From DUUS01 sp964416365 (GTDB taxonomy: Bacteria > Bacillota_I > Bacilli_A > RF39 > UBA660): DNA of 29,225 nt. Below the pieces are notes generated by a model. It was not told where the DNA came from. It saw only the letters and a list, made by a program, of their open reading frames with translations, and did no database searches. The stretch is from assembly GCA_964416365.1 (NCBI GenBank), contig CAYQDO010000010.1:1-29225 (forward strand), read 5' to 3'. Positions 23,207 through 29,225 of this stretch are shown one piece after another; within the stretch, counting starts at the first letter, position 1, and every line of letters begins with the position of its first letter. Both the position numbers and the translations under genes were made by a program.

Positions 23207-24203
23207 ATAAAATAATAACCTTGTTATCTTCTGTAGGTATTTTAATTTCAAACGTTACTGGTGTTTTTTCATATGTGCCAGCTATGACGTTATCTAAATC
23301 ATCAGATTTGATTAATCTTAATTTACCATTTTTAGCTATATAATTACCGGTAATTTCCGTAGAATCACATTTGTTTTCTGCTTCTTTATAAGTTAACTTG
23401 GTATAAGAGAATGTTTTATCAGCTTTTAATTTTAATTCTACTGGTACGTCTGGACAAATAACTGACTCTGCTTCTAAGTATTCACCAGCAATGTTTACGG
23501 CATCTTCTTTTTGAACTACTTGAGTGGTAGTGATTGTTGTTAAAAAAGGAATTTTATTTTTAATTTCATCTGGTAATTTTATAAAATCAATTTTTATAAA
23601 ATAATAAAATGCTGCTAAAATGATTGCTAAGATTATTAGCAAAACGAAGAAACCAACAATAGGATTACCTTTGCCCTTTTCTTTTTGGATAGGTTCTTCA
23701 ACAACTACTTTTTTATTCAGAGACTCATTTTCTGGTAATGAGTTAGCTGTTGGAGTTTCCAAATTAACTATATTATCAGTCAATTGATTTTCATTATTGA
23801 TGATTTCATTTTCCGGATGTTCTGGTGTAATAATATTTTGTATTTCTTCTTGTCCTTCAGGCGCAACTATAGTATCTTCAGGAAACACATCTAGATTTGG
23901 AATTGGTTCAAAGGGAGAACTACTTGGTTGTGGATTTATTTCAGGTTGTTCAAAAACATTATTAGCTTGTGTTTCTTGTTGTAATTGTGGCTGAGTCTCT
24001 GGTTGCAGCATTGGTTGTTCTACTGGTTGTTCCACTTCCTGATTTTCTCCAAATGCCGGATTTTGATTATTTATATTATCAAAATTAACTGTTTCTTCTA
24101 GATTTGGCTGAATTACTTCATTTGGCTCGTTGTTAGGTTCTGTAGTGTTAGGTATTTCATCGATTCTTTTAGGTAACTCGATATTATTATCATCATTATT
24201 CAT
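23190..24203 (-). CDS. Single-pass membrane protein with disordered N-terminal half
   Basis: In the 337-residue protein, residues 1-175 are low-complexity and acidic, rich in Asn, Gln, Pro and Glu (for example EQPVEQPMLQPETQPQLQ), and should be disordered in the cytoplasm. One membrane helix follows at about 181-203, flanked by KEKGKGN inside. The 130-residue outer domain is predicted mainly beta (DAVNIAGEYLEAESVICPD, then ITGNYIAKNGKLRLI and AGTYEKTPVTFEIKI by position). It has two Cys (250 and 279) that could pair. The repeated G-Y-x-pattern suggests a lipocalin-like small barrel, but I cannot name a family. A strong SigA promoter and AAGGAGTG precede the ATG. It is coupled to the 92-residue gene. 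Confidence 0.7.
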   Translation of the reverse strand: MNNDDNNIELPKRIDEIPNTTEPNNEPNEVIQPNLEETVNFDNINNQNPAFGENQEVEQPVEQPMLQPETQPQLQQETQANNVFEQPEINPQPSSSPFEPIPNLDVFPEDTIVAPEGQEEIQNIITPEHPENEIINNENQLTDNIVNLETPTANSLPENESLNKKVVVEEPIQKEKGKGNPIVGFFVLLIILAIILAAFYYFIKIDFIKLPDEIKNKIPFLTTITTTQVVQKEDAVNIAGEYLEAESVICPDVPVELKLKADKTFSYTKLTYKEAENKCDSTEITGNYIAKNGKLRLIKSDDLDNVIAGTYEKTPVTFEIKIPTEDNKVIILYGKGE

Positions 24204-24232
24204 TATCGAACACTCCTTCTATTCTTGAAAAG

Positions 24233-24261
24233 ATTATAGCATATTAATTTTTATAGTTCAA
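24233..24261 (-). promoter_or_regulatory. SigA-type promoter for the membrane-protein operon
   Basis: On the minus strand TTGAAC (24256-24261), 17 bp and TATAAT (24233-24238), with TGC before the -10 (extended). The start of transcription would be about 20 bp before the ATG at 24203. Confidence 0.8.
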
Positions 24262-24298
24262 TTAAAAGCACATATTTTATTGTACTAGCGGGCTTTTT

Positions 24299-25666
24299 AT
24301 GTTAGAATTATTTAAGATAGAGGGTGATATTATAAAAGCTATTTCCAACTTGTTAGACTCGATAAACAATCGCATAAATATAATATCTATCCAAATTGAT
24401 GAAATCAAAAAAAGACGTAACTATATTTTAGAATTAGAAAATATATTTTTTAATTATCAAATATCTAAAAATGATTTAAAACCAGAAGATTTATTAAAAC
24501 TTAATAACAATGATTTTTCTCATGTGATGGAAATAATGAAAGAAGAAAAGATTGCCCAGCTTACTGAAAAATTTGAAGAATGCAAAACAATAATTGAACT
24601 TTATAAATCTCTAATAGACGGAGTAGATCAAATACCAGAGGCAACTCAATACGAAGAGGCTTTAAATTGGTTACAGAATATAAGTGATGTAATCATGAAA
24701 CATTTACAAAACTATGAAGCTGATTCTTCACAAAACATTAGTATTTTAGAAAATACTATAATTTTTTTGAAAGAATTTATCAGCTCGTTTAAAGCTGGAG
24801 AATTAGTTGAACCAATTCTTGATACAGAAAAACTAAATGATATTCTTAATAAGAGTGGACTAGAATTAGCAGAAAAAGTTGCCATAAAAAAAGCCATAGG
24901 TATAGCTAATTATAATTTAGTTATTAATAAAACTCTAACTTCTGACGATAAAAATAAATCAATTGAAAAATATCATTTAATTTATAAAAACAAAAACGAT
25001 GCTTATAAAGTAGAAATTGCTAAAATCTTAGAATTGTGTGCATTAGAGAATAAAGAATTAAATATTGAAAATACATTAAATGATGTTAGTTATTTTGCAG
25101 AAAAACTTCCCGACTATAAATATAAAGCAGTCCGAAACGCTGTAGTCACTATCTTGTTAAAAAAAGAATTGGATTCTTACGAAGAAAACAATCAAGAAAC
25201 TACTGATAATATTCTAAATAATTGTGAAAAATTACTTGCTTATTCAAGAGAAAAGCACCCAAAAGAAGAAAAAGTCGTGGAGATATCTATAAAAGAAGAT
25301 ATTAAAGAAAAACCAAAAGAAGATTTATTATTAATTCAAGGAAACAGTAGGGTTTCGAAGGCAAAAGAAATAATAAAAAGTGAAAAACCTCTATTGGACG
25401 GTAAGCTTTTTGAAAATAAAGAAGAATATTATAAACTAGCTTTAAAAGATAATCTTGAAAATAGTGAAGAAACATTAACTCTTGTTGTAGAGAGTATATT
25501 ACAAAGCACTAATTTATTAGAAGAATATTTAAAAGGATATCAAGAAGAACCGGATCTTTATCGCGCGAAATGTAAGGAATTAATTTTAAATATTACCGAA
25601 TTCATTGATACTTACGATATTATTAAAAAACGCTTAAATCCTAAAAAGGAGATTAAAACTAAATAA
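24299..25666 (+). CDS. Unknown helical protein (455 residues), first gene of a three-gene set
   Basis: Not recognised. It is almost entirely helical and highly charged. The N terminus is heptad-like (LLDSINNRINIISIQIDEIK), suggesting a coiled coil. A Lys/Glu-rich linker lies at about 308-335 (EKVVEISIKEDIKEKPKED). The C-terminal stretch at about 407-445 (LEEYLKGYQEEPD, NITEFIDTYDIIKK) resembles residues 35-75 of the next gene product. There is no signal peptide or membrane segment. The ATG at 24299 has no good Shine-Dalgarno, only GCGGG, so the exact start is uncertain; a start a few codons inside is possible. The next gene begins 21 bp after the stop. Confidence 0.65.
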   Translation: MLELFKIEGDIIKAISNLLDSINNRINIISIQIDEIKKRRNYILELENIFFNYQISKNDLKPEDLLKLNNNDFSHVMEIMKEEKIAQLTEKFEECKTIIELYKSLIDGVDQIPEATQYEEALNWLQNISDVIMKHLQNYEADSSQNISILENTIIFLKEFISSFKAGELVEPILDTEKLNDILNKSGLELAEKVAIKKAIGIANYNLVINKTLTSDDKNKSIEKYHLIYKNKNDAYKVEIAKILELCALENKELNIENTLNDVSYFAEKLPDYKYKAVRNAVVTILLKKELDSYEENNQETTDNILNNCEKLLAYSREKHPKEEKVVEISIKEDIKEKPKEDLLLIQGNSRVSKAKEIIKSEKPLLDGKLFENKEEYYKLALKDNLENSEETLTLVVESILQSTNLLEEYLKGYQEEPDLYRAKCKELILNITEFIDTYDIIKKRLNPKKEIKTK

Positions 25667-25687
25667 ATATTGAAAGGAGGAAGTTAT

Positions 25688-27532
25688 ATGTTAAAAGGTA
25701 AAGAACTACTTTTAGAAATAATTAATAATGCACTTTTAGCTTATCAAAGTGGTTCAAGTGAACAACAAATTGCTTTTACTAATACGGAACTAAAAGCCTT
25801 TTTATCAACCTATAAAAATCCTTCTGAAGATATAATTCATCTTTCGGATGAAATGCTTAAAAATATTACAGAATTTATAGATCCGGCTGATGAACAAAAG
25901 AAATTTTCCGTAACTATTAAATATTTACGAGGAATAGCTCAGCTTAATCAAAATAAAGAATCAAAACTAGAGTTTAATGAACAACAAAAAATAAAACTCC
26001 TTGTGCTAGAAGAACTAGTCAAAAATGTTATTGATCGCAACGAATATTTAATTGAACATTTAAAGTCGAGATCAGAAAAAGAAATTAATAATTACAGGCT
26101 AATACTAAGTAAAATTCAGAATGAAGTGTTATTTACAGCTGAAGATTATGATATTATTAATAATATTGTGCAAGTTGAAATTCCTAATAATGCCGAGAAC
26201 AATCTGGATTTGATATTTACTTATATGAATGAGTTTAATGCTCGCAAATTAAAGAATATAAAAGAAAATAAGGAAGTAAAAAAAGAAACAAAATTTAAAA
26301 AAGAAGAAGGCACTAAAAAGGACCGAACCCAAACTATTAAAGAAATTATTACATCGTTAGAGATTGTTTATGATGAACTAAATATGCCGCTAAAATTAAA
26401 GTTGCTAGGTATTAAAGATTTAGACGAACTATCAAATTTTGCTCAATATTTAAAAGAAAAAGAAGTTATAAATAAATTCAATTCTGGGAATATATATGGA
26501 TTAACTTATCTACTTATAAATTCCAATATAAATATAATTGAAGAAATAATTGCTGATTTTGATGGGTCTTCTACTGAATTCAAGAAACTGTTAAATACGG
26601 GAACAACTATTTTTAGTGAAAAAGCATTAAATAATTTTAAAAAAAATAAAGAAATATTTGAAAAATATCAAGTGTCTTTGAACAAATTAATAAGAAATAA
26701 TATAGGAATTTTAACCCTTAATCCTGATTATTTAATAAGTATGATTCGACTATTGGAACAAAAAAATATTAATGTAATAACTATTTTTAAAAAAACACCT
26801 TTCTTGTTTGAACCAAGAAATCAAAATATTATTGAGAAAAACTTAAAAACATTAGATATGTATGGTTTAGATTTAAACATAATCTTCGGAGAAGAAAATC
26901 CTAATTATGCTTTACTTGGTAGCATGGATTTAGCTTCTAAATTAGACTTTTTTATTGAAGTTGGTTTAAATGAACAAATTCATCAATCAAATGCTCCAGG
27001 TATTGAACTCAAAAACTTAATTACTAAAAGGATCTATTATGCTTATAAGAATAATTATGGAGTATGGTCTAATGAAACTCAATATTTAAACGAAAAAGAT
27101 GCTGAGTTACCTTTTGAAATAACTAGAGTATCGGTTCCGAAAACTTTAAAAGTTGAGAATGAAGAATACAATCAAATTATTTCTAAAAATGACTTTATAA
27201 TTGATGAGGAAATAATTGAACAAATTAAAACAAATCATCCAATTATGCTTTTAGTAGATGAAGCATATCGTGCCGCAATTTATACAGAAGCTCCATTGGG
27301 TATATTAAAAAGAAAAACTGAATATGTGTTTGGCACTCAAATTATTTCTCGTCTTAAAGTATTCAAAATATTTAGAATACTCATTGATTTAAATGTAGAA
27401 GAAAAAGAAGCTTTATTCTTTGCGGTAACCTATAACACTATTTTAGAACCACATGAATATGAATTTATTCAGGAAGCTGTATCAAAAATTGAAATAGGAG
27501 ATAATTATGATCGAATACTTAAGGCAGCTTGA
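25688..27532 (+). CDS. Helical-repeat protein with mTERF-like segment, unknown function
   Basis: The 614-residue, nearly all-helical protein has a charged linker at about 188-214 (KENKEVKKETKFKKEEGTKK). It separates an N-terminal part, related at 35-75 to the end of the upstream product, from a C-terminal solenoid-like part. Residues about 324-404 contain helix pairs spaced like mTERF-type repeats: FEKYQVSLNKLIRNNIGILT, LISMIRLLEQKNINVITIFK, KTPFLFEPRNQNIIEKNL and MYGLDLNIIF. mTERF repeats are known mainly from organelle nucleic-acid-binding proteins; the likeness here is from pattern only. Start: AAAGGAGG at 25673-25680 sits 7 bases before the ATG at 25688; the earlier in-frame TTG at 25670 lies before the site. 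The last 26 bp overlap the next gene. Confidence 0.68.
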   Translation: MLKGKELLLEIINNALLAYQSGSSEQQIAFTNTELKAFLSTYKNPSEDIIHLSDEMLKNITEFIDPADEQKKFSVTIKYLRGIAQLNQNKESKLEFNEQQKIKLLVLEELVKNVIDRNEYLIEHLKSRSEKEINNYRLILSKIQNEVLFTAEDYDIINNIVQVEIPNNAENNLDLIFTYMNEFNARKLKNIKENKEVKKETKFKKEEGTKKDRTQTIKEIITSLEIVYDELNMPLKLKLLGIKDLDELSNFAQYLKEKEVINKFNSGNIYGLTYLLINSNINIIEEIIADFDGSSTEFKKLLNTGTTIFSEKALNNFKKNKEIFEKYQVSLNKLIRNNIGILTLNPDYLISMIRLLEQKNINVITIFKKTPFLFEPRNQNIIEKNLKTLDMYGLDLNIIFGEENPNYALLGSMDLASKLDFFIEVGLNEQIHQSNAPGIELKNLITKRIYYAYKNNYGVWSNETQYLNEKDAELPFEITRVSVPKTLKVENEEYNQIISKNDFIIDEEIIEQIKTNHPIMLLVDEAYRAAIYTEAPLGILKRKTEYVFGTQIISRLKVFKIFRILIDLNVEEKEALFFAVTYNTILEPHEYEFIQEAVSKIEIGDNYDRILKAA

Positions 27533-27803
27533 TATTAATGACGACCAAATCGCCGAATTAAAAAGTTTTTTACATCCAGAAACTTTAGAAAATTTTACTA
27601 TAATGCAAAATAACGTTATAGAAATTTTAACATTTCTAAAGGAGTTTGGCGTTACAAATATTTTTGATATTGTTAAAAACCGCCCTGATATATGTTTTAA
27701 AAATAAAGAAGACTTAGTCAAAGACTTTACTGTATTAGATAAGGAACTATTACTATTTATATTCAATAATGATATTGATGATTTAATTAATTTTAATATA
27801 TAA
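27507..27803 (+). CDS. Small helical-repeat protein related to the upstream solenoid protein
   Basis: The 98-residue, acidic, all-helical protein contains IEILTFLKEFGVTNIFDIVK followed by NRPDICFKNKEDL (residues about 34-68). This lines up with ISMIRLLEQKNINVITIFKK and TPFLFEPRNQNI of the upstream protein, so both carry the same kind of repeat. It could be a separated domain of that protein or a partner. The ATG overlaps the upstream gene by 26 bp, with AGGAGAT just before it, so translation is coupled. No terminator is obvious in the 46 bp before the CIRCE element. Confidence 0.65.
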   Translation: MIEYLRQLDINDDQIAELKSFLHPETLENFTIMQNNVIEILTFLKEFGVTNIFDIVKNRPDICFKNKEDLVKDFTVLDKELLLFIFNNDIDDLINFNI

Positions 27804-27849
27804 AAGTATAAATTCCATCGCTTTTCATAAAATATTAATGTAAGATTTA

Positions 27850-27876
27850 TTAGCACTTGATATTGACAAGTGCTAA
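27850..27876. promoter_or_regulatory. CIRCE operator (HrcA binding site)
   Basis: TTAGCACTT, nine bases, AAGTGCTAA: a perfect inverted repeat. It matches the CIRCE consensus (TTAGCACTC-N9-GAGTGCTAA) except for one symmetrical change in each arm. It overlaps the -35 of the hsp20 promoter, so HrcA binding would block transcription until heat stress. Confidence 0.93.
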
Positions 27877-27890
27877 TAAAATGTTATAAT
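27863..27890 (+). promoter_or_regulatory. SigA promoter of hsp20
   Basis: TTGACA (27863-27868), 16 bp and TATAAT (27885-27890), with TGT before the -10 (extended). The -35 lies inside CIRCE. Transcription should start near 27897, which rules out the ATG at 27897 as a usable start. Confidence 0.9.
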
Positions 27891-27914
27891 TGAATTATGA
27901 AAGGAAGTGGATTT

Positions 27915-28307
27915 ATGAACTTAATTCCAAGAAGTTTTTTCTTTGATGATGATTTTGAAGACTTTTTCTTAACCTCAAGAGGAAGAAATGATATGAAGTG
28001 TGATATTTACGAAAAAGATGGTTTATATCACATTGAAATGGACATTCCTGGATTCGACAAAGAAGATATTAATGTCGAGTCCAAAGATGGTTATTTAACT
28101 GTTAAAGTTAAAAAAACTAATGAGGTTAATGAAGAAAATAAAAATTACATTAGAAAAGAGAGAAGTTATGGAGAATATTCTAGAACTTTTAATCTTGGTG
28201 ATGCTGATGCAGATAATGTGGAAGCTAAATTTGAAAAAGGGATATTGTTAATTACAGTTCCTAAAAAAGATGAATCATTAACAAAGAAAACTATTGAAAT
28301 AAAATAA
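27915..28307 (+). CDS. hsp20: Small heat-shock protein, Hsp20/alpha-crystallin family
   Basis: The 130-residue protein has the usual parts of a bacterial small heat-shock chaperone. An N-terminal segment is rich in Phe and Asp (SFFFDDDFEDFF). The alpha-crystallin domain is at about 27-117 (KCDIYEKDGLYHIEMDIPGF; AKFEKGILLITVPK, the A-x-x-x-G-I-L signature). The C-terminal IEI (127-129) serves oligomer contacts. It holds unfolding proteins under stress in an ATP-independent way. The start is ATG 27915, 7 bases after GGAAG and about 18 bases after the predicted transcription start. It is a single-gene unit under CIRCE control with its own terminator. Confidence 0.95.
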   Translation: MNLIPRSFFFDDDFEDFFLTSRGRNDMKCDIYEKDGLYHIEMDIPGFDKEDINVESKDGYLTVKVKKTNEVNEENKNYIRKERSYGEYSRTFNLGDADADNVEAKFEKGILLITVPKKDESLTKKTIEIK

Positions 28308-28328
28308 AGCGATTTTTTCGCTTTATTT
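28302..28328 (+). terminator. Terminator of hsp20
   Basis: AAATAAAGCGA (28302-28312) and its complement at 28318-28328 form a perfect 11-bp stem with a 5-base loop, followed by Ts. The stem includes the stop codon. Confidence 0.88.
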
Positions 28329-28343
28329 TTTTGATAAATATAG

Positions 28344-28349
28344 TATAAT
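28344..28349 (+). promoter_or_regulatory. -10 box of the tRNA-Glu gene
   Basis: TATAAT lies 11 bp before the mature tRNA start. The position for a -35 falls in the hsp20 terminator T-run and no good match is seen there, so the promoter is only half supported. Confidence 0.45.
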
Positions 28350-28359
28350 ACTTATGCAT

Positions 28360-28436
28360 GGCCCATTGGTGAAAAGGTTTAACACATAGCCCTCTCAAGG
28401 CTACATGCATGGGTTCGAATCCCATATGGGTCACCA
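28360..28436 (+). tRNA. tRNA-Glu (anticodon CUC)
   Basis: A full cloverleaf can be drawn by eye. The acceptor stem is GGCCCAT/ATGGGTC with a G-U pair. The anticodon stem is TAGCC/GGCTA around the loop CTCTCAA, with CTC at positions 34-36. The T stem is ATGGG/CCCAT with loop TTCGAAT. The discriminator is A, with an encoded CCA end. It reads GAG. In such an A+T-rich genome a second tRNA-Glu with UUC must exist elsewhere to read the more common GAA. Confidence 0.96.
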
Positions 28437-28446
28437 AATTATAAAT

Positions 28447-28467
28447 AAAACAGGCAATGCCTGTTTT
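28447..28467. terminator. Bidirectional terminator between tRNA-Glu and the HD hydrolase gene
   Basis: AAAACAGGC (28447-28455) pairs with GCCTGTTTT (28459-28467) around AAT, with Ts after it on the plus strand and an A/T-rich run on the minus strand. It ends the tRNA transcript and touches the stop codon of the HD gene. Confidence 0.82.
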
Positions 28468-29087
28468 TATAATTCTTTAAGTAAAATAAAAGGCTTTTCA
28501 GGAATAGAATGTTCAGTTTCATTTGCAATTAACTTTTGATACAGAATTTCTTTTTTTAAATTTTCGATTGTAATACCTAGTCTTTGGATTAAAGGTTGGT
28601 CTTTGTTAGACTCTAAAGCAGCATTGTATACGCCTTCAAAATACCAAAGCTGGCTCTCAGCTCCACGTTTAAAAACATTAAAAACACTTAACCCTTGTAA
28701 CTGTAACTCTTCTATTAGACATTCTATATTTGAAATCTTATCTGCTAATATAACAGCTATATCTTCAATAGAATTTGTTTTAACTACATTTATAGTGTGT
28801 TGCTTTCTTTCTTCCCAAGATAAGGATTGGTCAGGTTCAGTAGCATAGGATACTAATTTAGCAACTCTAGAACCAAAATTGTTCTCAATATCTTCAATTG
28901 TACTTGAGGTATCTTCGACTGTGTCATGCAGGTAACCAGCTGCTATTATTTCTTCATCAAAGCCAAAAGATTCTAATATTTCACCTACCATAATTGGATG
29001 CAATATTACTGGATTTCCACTTAATTTTCTAATTTGACCTTCGTGAGCTTTAATAGCAAACTCTTTGGCTTTGTCTTTTATATTCAT
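28467..29087 (-). CDS. Small RelA/SpoT-type HD domain protein, probable (p)ppGpp hydrolase
   Basis: The 206-residue protein has only the hydrolase half of a Rel/SpoT enzyme, comparable in size to Mesh1-like small alarmone hydrolases. The family pattern is clear: AIKAHEGQIRKLSGNPVILH (His30), AAGYLHDTVEDTS (His54-Asp55 and the catalytic-type Glu58-Asp59), NNFGSRVAKLV, and ILADKISN (Asp116). These are the metal and catalytic positions for removing pyrophosphate from (p)ppGpp. No synthetase or TGS/ACT domain is present. It is cytoplasmic. The start ATG follows AGGGAGGT. It is a paralogue of the HD half of the gene at 21747, which lost the ED pair. Another nucleotide substrate cannot be excluded. 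Confidence 0.85.
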   Translation of the reverse strand: MNIKDKAKEFAIKAHEGQIRKLSGNPVILHPIMVGEILESFGFDEEIIAAGYLHDTVEDTSSTIEDIENNFGSRVAKLVSYATEPDQSLSWEERKQHTINVVKTNSIEDIAVILADKISNIECLIEELQLQGLSVFNVFKRGAESQLWYFEGVYNAALESNKDQPLIQRLGITIENLKKEILYQKLIANETEHSIPEKPFILLKEL

Positions 29088-29110
29088 GGTAACCTCCCTG
29101 TTTGCATTTA

Positions 29111-29116
29111 ATTATA
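29111..29116 (-). promoter_or_regulatory. Probable -10 box of the HD hydrolase gene
   Basis: The minus strand reads TATAAT 23 bp before the ATG, leaving a short leader with the Shine-Dalgarno. No good -35 is found at 16-18 bp. A TTGACA on the minus strand at 29190-29195 is too far away to pair with it, and another on the plus strand at 29215-29220 points out of the window. Confidence 0.5.
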
Positions 29117-29225
29117 CAATATTTTTTATCATTTAACCATTATGGGGAAAAATTTTTGTAGAGATAACTATTTATGACTATCTAAGTTTTGTCAAGTGTT
29201 ATTTTTTTTAGATTTTGACACAATT

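Noticed and set aside
27482..27856. Minus-strand open frame covering the small repeat protein gene
   Set aside because: The plus-strand gene has a ribosome binding site, coupling to the upstream gene and repeat homology to it; the minus frame has none of these.
29190..29220. TTGACA boxes on both strands near the right edge as a divergent promoter pair
   Set aside because: The minus-strand box has no good -10 at the right spacing and the plus-strand box runs out of the window, so neither can be supported.

Overview
The window comes from a strongly A+T-rich, low-GC Gram-positive bacterium (Bacillota). The signs are AGGAGG-type ribosome binding sites, AddAB instead of RecBCD, an HrcA/CIRCE-type operator in front of a small heat-shock gene, and recognisable spore-germination lytic enzymes (CwlJ and SleC). 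I infer a spore-forming lineage of Clostridia type, probably uncultured; the sequence alone does not give the species. A 100-base run of N shows this is a draft assembly.

Bases 1-2000 hold the 3' end of an unrecognised gene, a decayed XRE-type regulator, and a minus-strand FAD oxidoreductase with a C-terminal Rieske domain. Bases 2000-10300 form a spore-wall island. A plus-strand operon carries a DUF2935 protein, a four-LysM protein, CwlJ and two more DUF2935 proteins. It converges, with only 3 bp between stop codons, on a minus-strand SleC-like cortex-lytic enzyme. Divergent from sleC is a large amidase with four peptidoglycan-binding domains and five LysM repeats. None of these proteins has a signal peptide, which fits production in the mother cell and assembly onto the forespore. 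The amidase gene runs into an assembly gap flanked by identical 55-bp ends, and a sixth, decayed LysM repeat lies in frame beyond it.

Bases 10400-17900 hold a small secreted or anchored protein and, on the minus strand, a short UvrD-like helicase, addA and addB. Bases 17600-21600 (minus strand) hold a small protein, a VanY-type D,D-carboxypeptidase, a trypsin-fold protein with Asn in place of the catalytic Ser, two small unknown proteins, and a degenerate GGDEF/EAL-like protein.

Bases 21700-29225 begin with an HD-domain protein fused to what looks like a nucleotide kinase with an erased P-loop. A two-gene membrane-protein operon follows on the minus strand. Next is a plus-strand run of helical proteins of unknown function, two of which show a repeat resembling mTERF-type helical repeats. 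Then come CIRCE-controlled Hsp20, tRNA-Glu(CUC) and a small RelA/SpoT-type HD hydrolase.

The best candidates for undescribed biology are the DUF2935-LysM-CwlJ operon facing SleC, the HD/dead-kinase fusion, and the helical-repeat gene set at 24.3-27.8 kb.
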